From Gymnopus androsaceus JB14 (Eukaryota > Basidiomycota > Agaricomycetes > Agaricales > Omphalotaceae): a stretch of DNA of 15,102 nt. Position numbers and translations under genes: made by a program. The notes under the pieces were generated by a model. It was given only the letters and a program-made list of their open reading frames with translations. It was not told the DNA's origin and did not search any database. Positions 7,793 to 15,102 of the stretch are shown here, piece by piece (the first letter of the stretch is position 1; every line of letters starts with the position of its first letter). The stretch lies in NCBI GenBank assembly GCA_009733575.1, contig ML770193.1:1-15102 (forward strand), read 5' to 3'.

Positions 7793-8560
7793 GTCACATT
7801 GATTGAGGATCAACTTCTTTGTAGATTGGTCTCGTTTAATGCGCATTCCTAGGAACTCTTTAGATTCACCAAGATTGTGAGATTCCTATGTTTTCATGAA
7901 TTGCTCTTTTTTCTTCATTACCAGGGATTTGTCAGATCCCATGAAGAGAGCATCATCTACATATACAATGGCAATTACGGTTTTGCCTTTTTCTTTGAAG
8001 GTGTATACACCGCCATCTGAACTAGCGCGCTTGAATCCCAGTTTACCCATGGATCAATTCATTTCTTTCCACCAGGATAAGCCACTTTGTTTCAGACCGT
8101 ATAATGAACAATGTAACCGCCAAACCTTGGTTTTGTCCTTAACAAAACCTTTGGGTTGTTCCATATCGATTTCTTCATCAAGCTTGCCATACAAATAAGC
8201 CTGTTCAATGTCTAAAGCCTAGATTTCCCAGTCTTCTAAAGCAAGAAGAGTTCTAATGGTTTTGAATCACGCAACTGGCAAAAACAACTTGTTATAATCA
8301 ATACCAAACTGTTGTGAAAAGCCTTTAGCAACAAGTTGGGCTTGGTAGCAACAGTCTTTCTTTTGATGAAAGACCAAACAACATTTGATTGGTTTACAAC
8401 TGTGAGGGATTTTGACTTCCTCAAATAATTTATGTTTCTGGAGTCCATCCAGTTCTTCTTTACATATTTTGCCTGTTCATCAGCATGAAGATGCTGATAA
8501 TATTGAGTAGAACTCCAGGTGTCAGGTGTACTTCAAAGGAAACTTTTAAGTTCCATTTTG
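7793..8560 (-). pseudogene. Copia-1 reverse transcriptase core
   Basis: Minus strand, one main frame: KTIRTLLALEDW, ALDIEQAYLYGKLDEE, KGFVKDKTKVWRL, SLYGLKQSGLSWWKEMN, GVYTFKEKGKTVIAIVYVDD (catalytic YVDD at 7963-7952), LFMGSDKSLVMKKKEQFM, KEFLGMRI. The first catalytic Asp (ALDIEQAY) and the YVDD pair are kept. In-frame stops lie at 8269-8267 (TGA), 8221-8219 (TAG), 8056-8054 (TGA) and near 7890 (TAG), where the context suggests Arg, Gln, Arg/Lys and Trp codons. The N-terminal part (about 8600-8820, RPGFIPTTHESLRRTSAQKK) is more decayed, with a stop and shifts. Confidence 0.85.
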
Positions 8561-8822
8561 TAAGTAAAGGGAATTGATTGCGAAAGTAAGAAGTTCTGCT
8601 ACAGGAGATGGATGACGATCGGGATCATTGATAGGTTGTGTACTTGTACTAGGCTTGTTTGGTTTAGGAACATTAACACAAACTTGACATTTTTCTTCAA
8701 TCTATTTTTGTCTAGCAAGAGTGTCATCCTTAAACTTTTGAGCTTGTTTTTTCTGAGCAGAAGTTCTACGAAGACTTTCATGTGTGGTAGGAATAAAACC
8801 AGGACGATTAGGAGCAGTTTGG

Positions 8823-9144
8823 GTATGGATAAGGATGGACAGGGGTAGGGGTTGACCCTAGGTTATTGGCTCAAGGATATGGAGGGTAAGGGTAGGGTTT
8901 GAAGCTCTCAAAACCCTCCATTTTTATATTGATAATATAGACATCCCATGGTGTCCTATAATCTTCATTTCATGCTAAAGGATATTTTTGAGTGTGATTA
9001 CTTCTATTTTATTCAAAGTCTCATGAGTGGCATGTCATTCTTTCCAAAACCCTTAGTAGAAACTGCAGGTTTGAAGGGTAGGGGTATGGAGGGTAGGGGT
9101 GAGGTTAAGGCATTTTCAACCCAGGGGTTAACCCCTGTCCATAC
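8823..9144. mobile_element. Probable MITE (MITE-5) in the Copia-1 linker
   Basis: The left end GTATGGA (8823) followed by CAGGGGT is mirrored by ACCCCTGTCCATAC ending at 9144; the left copy carries a 10-bp insertion (TAAGGATGGA) between the two blocks. TA occurs inside each end (8824-8825 and 9142-9143) and could be the target duplication. Both flanks of the AT-rich core hold GGTTTGAAG and (A)TGGAGGGTA(A/G)GGGT. The Copia-1 frame is lost across it. Boundaries are less certain than for MITE-3 and MITE-4. Confidence 0.55.
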
Positions 9145-9971
9145 CGTATGGACAGGATTTTTACTTTTCCATTCAGCAATAGCCTCCGCATCAGCAAAAC
9201 CTGTACCATCACAATACATTTCTTTCGTCTCTGGAGCAAGGATAGTAATTCCAGAGACCTCTGGAGACCTCTGGAGATGCCTGGAGGAGTTTGACAGCTT
9301 TTCGACAGCTGTCAGATCTCTGGAGATCTCTGGAGACCTCTGGAGACCAACCAGGTTTTGCTGATGCGGGTTGTACCAAAAGGGTTTAGGTGGGACTGGT
9401 GGTGGCTGTGTGTGTGGAATTTTATTATGAGTAGAGGGTGGACATTCCCCACTATTTTCTTGTGATGTACGCCGAGATGTGGGTGCATTTGTATAAATGT
9501 CATTGGCATCATCTGGATCATTGTCAAAGTTTCCTGGCTGATCAGGAGAATGATCTGGTTCATTGGGAGAAGTAAACAGAATATGACTAGGATTGAAAGG
9601 ATCGTGTTCATCTGAAGATCCATTGTCAGCAGGATCATCAGTTGGTCGTGTTGGGGGTTTATCACTTGGTATGATAGGACTAGGTTTATTGGAGGGTTTA
9701 TGACTCTTGTCAGATTTGCAGCAGCATGGAAACCAATCTTCAATAAAGCGAGCTTGAGCACTGTAGTATAGTGCATTATTACTACACATGAAGATATATC
9801 CTTTGCTTCCTGTGTTGTAACCAATGAAATCATTGCTTTGGAATGTGGAGATAGTTTATTTTTCTGCTGTGCATGTGGAATGAACATGTATGCACCACAA
9901 CTGAATGTTCTGAAATAAGAAACATCCAGTTTGTTCTGTAAGAAGATTTCTATAGGTTTTTTCCGATTCAA
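9145..9971 (-). pseudogene. Copia-1 Pro/Ser/Asp-rich linker between integrase and RT
   Basis: The minus strand encodes DISSCVVIMHY-type sequence at the integrase end, then a Pro/Asp/Ser-rich, low-complexity stretch (9700-9400; for example PSPIIPSDKPPTRPTDDP) and KPFWYNPHQQN, as is usual in the integrase C-terminal/linker region of Copia. It switches between two frames near 9780. It is interrupted by the CTCTGGAGA repeat cluster (9247-9350) and by MITE-5. No catalytic motif belongs here. Confidence 0.65.
9247..9350. repeat. CTCTGGAGA minisatellite-like insert
   Basis: CTCTGGAGA or close variants recur about five times, separated by a central palindrome TGACAGC...GCTGTCA (about 9291-9316). In the Copia-1 frame it adds about 34 residues of repetitive sequence (RSPE repeats) between KPFWYNPHQQN and PETKEMYCDG, which look adjacent in the ancestral protein. 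It is most simply a small insertion or repeat expansion. Confidence 0.6.
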
Positions 9972-10690
9972 TCAACGGATTGGAGTGTGGTTGTATACAT
10001 GCGTAGATGTGGAATATGAAAATGCCCACCAAGAATCAGGACAGCAAGCGTGGTGTTGCATAGCTTCCAATTTATCTATTAGAGTGCAATGTATTTGTTT
10101 GGCACAACCGTTCTGTTGATGAACATGAGGTTCACATTTATTAACCTCAATACCTTCCGTTTTGGGGTAATTGATAAATTGCTCACATAAGAATTCTCCC
10201 ACTTGATCAATACATATCTTTTTAATTTTATGTCCAGTTTTCTTTTTGGCCCATGCTTTGAATTGATTGAAAGCAAGAAAAGCTTCAGACTTAAGACATA
10301 GTTTGACTGAGTAAGCGTAAGAAGCACAATCATCCAAGAATGTAACTATATATTTATATTTGTGATAAGACTGAATTAGTAATTCTGTCAAATCAAAGTG
10401 CACAAGTTCTAGGGGATGTTCTGCTCGCTTAGACAAAGAGGGGTATGATTTCTGAGGTTCTTTACCAATAACACAACCTTTACAGATATGTTTCTCAGTA
10501 GGAATAGGTACATTAGGAAGACCCATTAGCAGGAGCATGTTTAAAGATCTCATTGCCTGGATGAACAAATCGGTTATGCCATAAATCGTAATCAATAGAA
10601 ACCATATTGACCATGTGTGTTTCAGGATTCAACACATCAGCGTGAAGCCAGTGAAGTGTATCACCAACCTTAGTTGGTTCACAGGTCATA
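9972..10690 (-). pseudogene. Copia-1 integrase, catalytic Glu replaced
   Basis: The zinc-binding start is split by a frameshift near 10525: SIDYDLWHNRFVHPG (about 10600, H-x3-H-type) lies in one frame and HICKGCVIGK (C-x2-C) in the next. The core follows: ELVHFDLTEL (first Asp), YIVTFLDDCASYAY, KKICIDQVGEF (second Asp) and HQQNGCAKQIHCTLID. In active Copia integrases the last motif carries the third acidic residue as A-E-R; here the codon at 10100-10098 is AAA, giving A-K-Q, so the DDE triad is incomplete. Integrase inserts the cDNA into the host chromosome. Confidence 0.8.
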
Positions 10691-11020
10691 AGTATTTTAC
10701 GGTTAGACTTTTTGTGTATCTAAGTTTGATCTCCATTAATGACTGTATAGCAGCTATTTTGATTTATTTGACCAATTGAAATAAGGCAATGTGGGCTATC
10801 AGGCTGGTAACACACCAGGTGTAACTTAGTTGTGTGGGTAACACCTGTTTCATTTTCATGAAGAATATATACTGTTTCAGCGCCAAGTACATGTGAACAA
10901 GATTTCTTATCAGCAGATACAAGTGGAATTGTATTTCTCCATTCCTTGTAAACAGCGAAATCTTCAATTTTTGGAGTAAAGTGGTGTGAAGAGCCGGAAT
11001 CAAGTAACCAAGACGTGTTT
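10691..11020 (-). pseudogene. Copia-1 aspartic protease
   Basis: The minus strand reads SWLLDSGSSHHFTPKIEDF with the catalytic D-S-G at 11001-10993 intact, then about 90 more open codons (TIPLVSADKKS, HCLISIGQINQ) to a TAG near 10722. KSNRKILMTCEP follows and leads to integrase. This is the Copia retropepsin that cuts the polyprotein. The longest open frame here (79 codons) is out of phase and is a shadow. Confidence 0.75.
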
Positions 11021-11097
11021 TAGATTGTTGCTTTTATTCTTACGTTATTCTTAGGTAGTTCCTTACTCACAGAAATTGCATGCAGAAAATTTATTTA

Positions 11098-11890
11098 TTC
11101 TGCCTCATCAAGAGGCTTGGAACTAAGTACAGAATCAAATAAATAAGAACTAGTTGCATGATACAAAGTGGAATGCATAGTGTTGTTATTTATAGTAGAA
11201 GCTCTGTTTAGCTGATGCAATGAATTAGTGAATGTCTTTTTAAGGAATTCAAAAGGAACTTGCCAGTAAGAAGTACATTCATCACCAGATCCATACATTT
11301 CCTTGTTGTATTCATTGATTCTGGCAAAGCCATCATCGACAATGGATTGAGCCCAATCAGGTGGCAACTCTTGCTCCTCAATCTTCATATTTTTGAGGAG
11401 AGGATTGAGTTTGCCCATGTAAGGGTCAATATCTTTAAGAGGATCAGCTGTAGCAGAGAAAGAGGCAAAGTTAGCAACTTGGAGTGGATTGTTGGTGGAA
11501 GCCTCATTTGTGTGCAGTTTGCCTTTGCCTTTGCCTTTTTTCTTCTGATTGCTTTTATCATTGTTGCTGTTAATGCCACCAGAGGAAGAAGCCTGTTGGT
11601 TTAAACCAGATGCATCAGCGTTTTGCTTCTGCTTCTTTTGTTTGGACCAGGCATTCTTAGATTTGCACTTCTTGTTCACCGTGGAAACACAAGAAGCAAG
11701 CAATGTGGCACTAGAGCTGCAACAATTGTATTCATCCTGAATCTTGGGGATGACGACAGTTAGTGTGAGATTTGTACCAGTATATTGGCTCAACATTGTC
11801 ATTGCTAAACCATCCCAAGCTCAAGGAAGTGCAGCAAGAAGAGTCATGGCTTTAACCTGTTCTGTCAAAGTGAGACCAGAAGCATTGAGG
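11098..11890 (-). pseudogene. Copia-1 Gag C-terminal half without CCHC knuckle
   Basis: In one minus-strand frame: TLTEQVKAMTLLAALP, TGA (about 11818), AWDGLAMTMLSQYTGTNLTL, IQDEYNCC, then a Lys/Ser/Asn-rich tract (KKCKSKNAWSKQKKQKQ, NQKKKGKGKGKLH), then KDIDPYMGKLNP and ELPPDWAQSIVDDGFARINE, to a stop at 11097-11095. The LLAALP...W block is typical of Copia Gag. Where many Copia Gags have a C-x2-C-x4-H-x4-C knuckle, I see only the basic tract, which might bind RNA instead. Confidence 0.7.
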
Positions 11891-12070
11891 CAACCAAAGA
11901 TAGAGATGCAATTGGCATAGCCGGATTGGAGTTCTCAGCAATCTCAAAACCAATGGCCTCTAAGAAGATTCTGAAGAGTCCAGTGGCATCAGGAGTACCA
12001 TAGGTGGTCTCAAGATGTTGCCAGGTTTCCCTAGCAGAAGCCTTAACAGCCGGAGCCCCAGACACAGATC
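11865..12070 (-). pseudogene. Copia-1 Gag middle part
   Basis: The minus-strand frame reads SVSGAPAVKASARETWQHLE, then TYGTPDATGLFRIFLEAIGFE and AENSNPA, before a frameshift near 11900. The W-x2-L-x6 and F..FLEAI pattern matches the same part of Copia-2 Gag (LWEAIRAQFG, YSEFLSAIHF). It is separated from the Gag N-terminus by MITE-6. Confidence 0.7.
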
Positions 12071-12294
12071 TTGTTGACAAATCTAATTACAATTGTAGGT
12101 TTTATATTATTCTACAAATTACTACAGCTGTAAGTACTATCAATTATGAATACCATTAATACAGTATGGCATGCAAACTTCAGGCCTGCCTCCACTTCCC
12201 TCCCCTCCCTTGCTGCGCTCGGGGGGTCCCCTGGGCTGGGAAGTTGTCAGCAGGCACCCTAAAGCCTCATTTGCGCTTATTTTGATAGGCGGGA

Positions 12295-12332
12295 ACCCCT
12301 TACCCTAACCCCAACCCCTAACCCCTAACCCA
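12295..12332. repeat. Telomere-like CCCTAA/CCCCTAA tract
   Basis: The plus strand reads ACCCCTTACCCTAACCCC followed by AACCCCTAACCCCTAACCC. Fungal telomeres are usually TTAGGG, so this is a short, impure interstitial match. It sits inside MITE-6 rather than at a chromosome end. Confidence 0.6.
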
Positions 12333-12341
12333 GCATGTTTG

Positions 12342-12417
12342 GCAATGCCGGAATAGCTCTCTAATGTTAGGGTTCACCCTTTGGGCGAACCCTAACGAGA
12401 GCTAGCCATGGCATTGC
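12342..12417. repeat. Hairpin-forming inverted repeat nested in MITE-6
   Basis: The arms GCAATGCC...TAGCTCTC...GTTAGGGTTCACCC and GGGCGAACCCTAAC...GAGAGCTA...GGCATTGC face each other across TTT. The inner 14 bp have one mismatch, and the outer part has a few mismatches and a 3-nt bulge. It may be a small independent fold-back element. Confidence 0.7.
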
Positions 12418-12660
12418 TTGGAAAATAAAAAAAGTACAACTTAATTAATGTTTTACATTGAGCATTGAACACTCGCCGCCACTAGGTACAGCTTATCTCG
12501 CCTGTCAGAGATGCTGACAGTGGATACTGTTATGCCATCAGACGCATGAATGCTGTCAATGTAATTGAAATATATTACATCACTGTTGTTATATGCACTT
12601 ACAACTGTAATTAATTTGTAGAATAATTAAAAACCTACGACTGTAATCATTAATCAACAA

Positions 12661-12932
12661 TCCAGGTGTCCTAGGTTGACAGCCGTTTGCCTAATGTGGT
12701 TAGGCAGGCAAAGAGAAATAGCACCAATGGCAGTACCATTGCTTTCATCCCAAGTGTTGATAGCATCCTGGTTGGAAACAGGAATGCTGGTGGGAGAAGG
12801 ATGAATCTTAGTGGCAGAGGCATGTCCAAAGAGCTTGCTCACTTGGAGGTAAGCTTTCATTCCAGACAACCAATCATTGTAGTTGGAACCATCAAAGAGG
12901 GGAACAGCGTTGATTGCAGAGGTGTAAGACAT
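12661..12932 (-). pseudogene. Copia-1 Gag N-terminus
   Basis: It begins at an ATG at 12932: MSYTSAINAVPLFDGSNYND, then WLSGMKAYLQVSKLF, WDESNGTAIGAISLCLP, and stops at MITE-6. The pattern V-P-x-x-D-G-S-N...W..GMKAYL matches the first residues of Copia-2 Gag (VPMHDGSN...WAAGMKAYLRFAKLW), so the two elements belong to related families. This supports the start codon. Confidence 0.75.
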
Positions 12933-13176
12933 TGTAATTCTGGATATGAACTTGTCTCAGTAATGATCAATTAAGATGTTTGACATGTCCAAGATTATGA
13001 ATCTCAGATTCACTTGACTTCGGTGATTACCCATTTAGACTTTGTTTGTGGTGTGATTCCATCCATTTTCCATCTCTGATTGGGTCATACACATCCCACA
13101 TCAGCAGTTTGAACCAAACTATATACAAAAACCATATGCCAAGAGAAAAACTGTTTGAATTGTCATGACTTGTGTT
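12933..13176 (-). other. Copia-1 leader remnant, no LTR recognised
   Basis: This 244-bp stretch between Copia-1 gag and the Copia-2 LTR has no similarity I can see to the 3' LTR at 6129-6640 and no clear primer-binding site. It is probably untranslated leader of Copia-1, cut off when Copia-2 arrived. Confidence 0.4.
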
Positions 13177-13493
13177 TGTTGAATGTATGATGATATCACT
13201 CATCATCTCGGTCATATGACACTATCAGTCATCGCCGAGGTAGTCTTACTCAGCCTCAGTAGTATCTTAGTAAGTAGCTTTATGGACGACATCATAGGTC
13301 ATGCACATAGAACATACTAGAAGGATACTACCATATATGTAACAAATACAGTACTACAGTATATAAGGACTCCAGTAGTACTGCTAATGATAACGACTTC
13401 TACTAGTCTTTTACCTCTCTCTATCTGCTCTACAAGCTTAACCACTTGGTGAGTCCTAGTCACTGTGCCTCCTAGCTTATATGCTGTGCAACA
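13177..13493 (+). repeat. Copia-2 5' LTR (candidate, 317 bp)
   Basis: It begins TGTTGAATG (13177) and ends GTGCAACA (13493), giving TGTTG...CAACA inverted termini. A TATA-like TATATAAG lies at 13360-13367. It is followed at once by GGTTATGGGCCCCGAGTCC, in the position of a tRNA primer-binding site. The matching 3' LTR would be beyond the window, so the ends rest on termini, TATA position and context. Confidence 0.6.
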
Positions 13494-14088
13494 GGTTATG
13501 GGCCCCGAGTCCCTCTTGTCATTGTGCTTCACAATGATCAGGCTGCCTTTGGCCCTGTCCATGTACACCTTGAGGGCTGTCCCTAGCCTTTGAGTGTGGT
13601 TGGTGATCACTGTAGGATGGTCATGATATTGGGCTGTAGCATGAATTCAAACCCCAAAGTTTACGTACAATACCTTCTTTTCTTTCATGAACCCAGGTAC
13701 CAGGCCGAGCCTTACATTGCTCCCGCCAGTATGCTGAAGAAGGGTTTAAAGGCTTCACAGCTCCCTTATCAATGTGAACCGTTTGGCACATTGATTATGA
13801 TACAAATTTTATCATGATAAATCTTTTTTAGATCTACATACAAATCCCCCCTGATGGCTTAAGTCCCTTAAACGATCAAATGATAGATGCCATACAGGAT
13901 TTTTTAGATAGATCTTAGATACATCAGATGCTCAGATGGAATGGCTGAGATCTAATGATGGAAAAGCAATCATTGGTTACCATGTGTACAGGTGACACAC
14001 AACATGAGCACGATTTGGGTTTCATAGCTGTTTGATAATAGCAGCTACTGATCAGTTGTCTTTCACAGATCAACCCAAATTTTTCAAA
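13494..14088 (+). promoter_or_regulatory. Copia-2 untranslated leader with candidate primer-binding site
   Basis: The first about 18 nt (GGTTATGGGCCCCGAGTC) are the candidate primer-binding site; I could not match them to a specific tRNA by eye. The remaining about 580 nt up to the Gag ATG contain no conserved reading frame. A palindrome-like TATGATACAAATTTTATCATGATAA occurs at about 13796-13820. Confidence 0.45.
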
Positions 14089-14718
14089 ATGTCTTCCACA
14101 TCTTCAACCCTTAACAACACATCTGGTCTCAACAGTGTTCCCATGCATGATGGTAGTAACCAGACTGTTTGGGCTGCTGGTATGAAAGCCTATCTCCGGT
14201 TTGCCAAACTCTGGCCCTATGTTGATGGGTCAAAAACCGAACCTGAGGCTCCGGAAAATGAATCTGATGACCCCAATTACCAAACCAAATCTGATGCTTG
14301 GAATGAGGCAGATGAGCAAGCCATTGGTGCCATCCTCATGAAAATTCCCTATCAATACCATCCCCTAGCGACTAAAGCAAATGGTGAAGATAGGAATTCC
14401 AAAGAACTTTGGGAAGCTATTAGAGCTCAATTTGGTAAAACTGGTATTGCAGGTGTTTATTCAGAGTTCCTTTCTGCCATCCACTTCCATGTAAGGGAAG
14501 GGGAAAATCCAGTTCCAGCCCTTGGGAACCTGACTTTGATTATTCAGCGCTTGACTGAATCGAACATCAAACTTGATGGTAATTTGCAGGTTCTACTTTA
14601 TCTTGCAGCTCTTCCTAGTTCATGGGAAGGTTTCAAGGCTTCGGTTCTTACCTCTTGTACTGGCAATAACTGGAACGTTTCCAACATTTTGACTTTGATC
14701 AAAAATGAATGGAATCAT
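14089..14718 (+). pseudogene. Copia-2 Gag, intact up to a frameshift
   Basis: The ATG at 14089 starts MSSTSSTLNNTSGLNSVPMH; the frame is open further up but without an ATG, so this start fits best. The protein continues with WAAGMKAYLRFAKLWPYVDG, AWNEADEQAIGAILMKIP, KELWEAIRAQFGKTG, GVYSEFLSAIHFHV and LLYLAALPSSWEGFKASVLT, the standard Copia Gag (UBN2/gag-polypeptide) layout over about 210 residues. It is far better preserved than Copia-1, with no stops for 630 nt, suggesting a younger element. Near 14719 a one-base shift moves the coding sequence to the next frame; the old frame ends at 14790 in non-homologous residues. Gag forms the virus-like particle. Confidence 0.8.
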
Positions 14719-14720
14719 CG

Positions 14721-15102
14721 CAGCATTATGCCTATACTGATGAGAAGAAAATGTCACTTAGGTTTAAGAGCAATCATAAGGTCTTCATGACGTGCTACCC
14801 CATGAACTCGTCAGATGCTCGACATTGGTTAAAAACCGAAGTAATAAAGAGCAAGATTGACCTTTTTAAGGATTTTATTCCCAAAAACATCAGAATTCCT
14901 AAAAATTTGATTGCTCATAAAACTATTGACTATGATATATGGCATCATCGCCTTGGACATCCTTCAAAAGATGTTTTACAACATGCGTCTGAGGCAACAG
15001 GTGGTTTTCCTAAAGTAAATATCCCAAATGAGGACAAAGAAATATGTCCTGGTTGCGCTAAGGGTAAAATGACCCAGCGCACTTATCCCAATAGTGAGAA
15101 AC
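14721..15102 (+). pseudogene. Copia-2 Gag end fused to integrase zinc domain; protease missing
   Basis: In the frame starting CAG at 14721: QHYAYTDEKKMSLRFKS (Gag end), then NHKVFMTCYPMNSSDARHWL, DYDIWHHRLGHPSKDVLQHA and EICPGCAKGKMTQ, open to the window end. The H-x3-H and C-x2-C of the integrase zinc-binding domain are intact. In Copia-1 the equivalent of NHKVFMTC (NRKILMTC) follows the protease and lies several hundred codons after this point of Gag. Here it comes about 20 codons after the Gag helix, with no D-S-G between, so the Gag tail and protease have been deleted. The rest of Pol lies outside the window. Confidence 0.7.

Larger units (their letters stand above)
12071..12660. mobile_element. 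Long-TIR MITE / fold-back element (MITE-6) in Copia-1 gag
   Basis: About 60 bp at each end form an imperfect inverted repeat. The left starts TTGTTGA and continues AATTACAATTGTAGGTTT, ATTATTCTACAAATTA and ACAGCTGTAAGT (12071-12135); the right mirrors these from ACTTACAACTGTAAT to TCAACAA (12599-12660). No clear target duplication is visible. The interior holds a G/C-rich fold-back (12194-12243), a telomere-like tract and a 38-bp-arm hairpin, so it may be composite. It splits Copia-1 gag between QTAVNLGHLD and SVSGAPAVKA. Confidence 0.7.
6735..12932 (-). pseudogene. Copia-1 Gag-Pol, nearly full length, inactivated
   Basis: Minus-strand order is gag (12932-11098), protease (about 11020-10700), integrase (about 10690-9900), Pro-rich linker (about 9790-9160), reverse transcriptase (about 8500-7580) and RNase H (about 7580-6735). 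This order, with integrase before RT, defines the Copia/Pseudoviridae group. The frame is broken by many stops and at least five frameshifts, and by nested insertions at 7527-7790, about 8823-9144, about 9247-9350 and about 12071-12660. The polyprotein end is the TGA at 6737-6735. The 5' LTR and primer-binding site are not found; the next element starts at 13177. The parts are listed separately. Confidence 0.85.

Noticed and set aside
9240..9352. CRISPR-like repeat array
   Set aside because: Repeats are 9-11 bp with no regular spacers, in a eukaryotic retroelement.
12295..12332. True telomere or subtelomere
   Set aside because: The tract is only about 38 bp, impure, and lies inside a transposable element within Copia gag.
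12071..12660. MITE-6 as a solo LTR (TGTTGA...TCAACA ends)
   Set aside because: Inverted repeats extend about 60 bp rather than a few bases, and the flanking bases show no 5-bp duplication.
13317..13610. 97-codon minus-strand open frame
   Set aside because: It lies across the Copia-2 LTR and leader on the opposite strand and has no recognisable motif.

Overview
The window looks like a transposon-dense stretch of a fungal nuclear genome, most likely a basidiomycete; a rust-type fungus is a guess from the style of the repeats, not something shown. The support is the short introns (about 52-88 nt) with CTAAC/TACTAAC-type branch sites, a fungal-type PRP46/PLRG1 relic, degenerate Ty3 and Copia elements, and many small inverted-repeat elements. 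I see no bacterial operon, CRISPR array, tRNA or rRNA.

Layout. 1-640: non-coding, with a 117-bp fold-back element. 653-1850 (+): the only plausible intact host gene, a Ser/Thr/Pro-rich low-complexity protein with one predicted intron and a poly(A) signal at 1935. 2001-2362: a TA-flanked MITE. 2625-3345 (-): an intron-bearing, frameshifted relic of the WD40 splicing factor PRP46/PLRG1. It joins in frame to 3346-5805 (-), a decayed Ty3/gypsy gag-pol part made of a CCHC knuckle, an unusual spacer with a duplicated 'APYP' domain, and a retropepsin fragment. That spacer frame is split by a 577-bp-class MITE at a TA site. 5843-5990: a perfect-period 74-bp tandem duplication. 6129-12932 (-): a nearly full-length but dead Copia element (Copia-1: 3' LTR, polypurine tract, RNase H, RT, integrase, protease, gag), riddled with stops and frameshifts and carrying at least three nested small elements. 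13177-15102 (+): the 5' end of a second Copia family (Copia-2: LTR, leader, gag), with the protease region deleted so that gag runs into the integrase zinc domain; it continues past the window end.

How the parts relate. Almost nothing here works together as a pathway. The window is a layered record: a host gene fragment and a Ty3 element were joined, Copia elements landed beside them, MITEs then inserted into the retroelements (two insertions can be undone on paper to give back a continuous frame), and point mutations, several of the C-to-T/G-to-A type, killed catalytic residues. I found no convincing new functional system. The best candidates for something undescribed are the duplicated APYP domain in the Ty3 spacer, the in-frame retropepsin-WD40 fusion, and the MITE families themselves.
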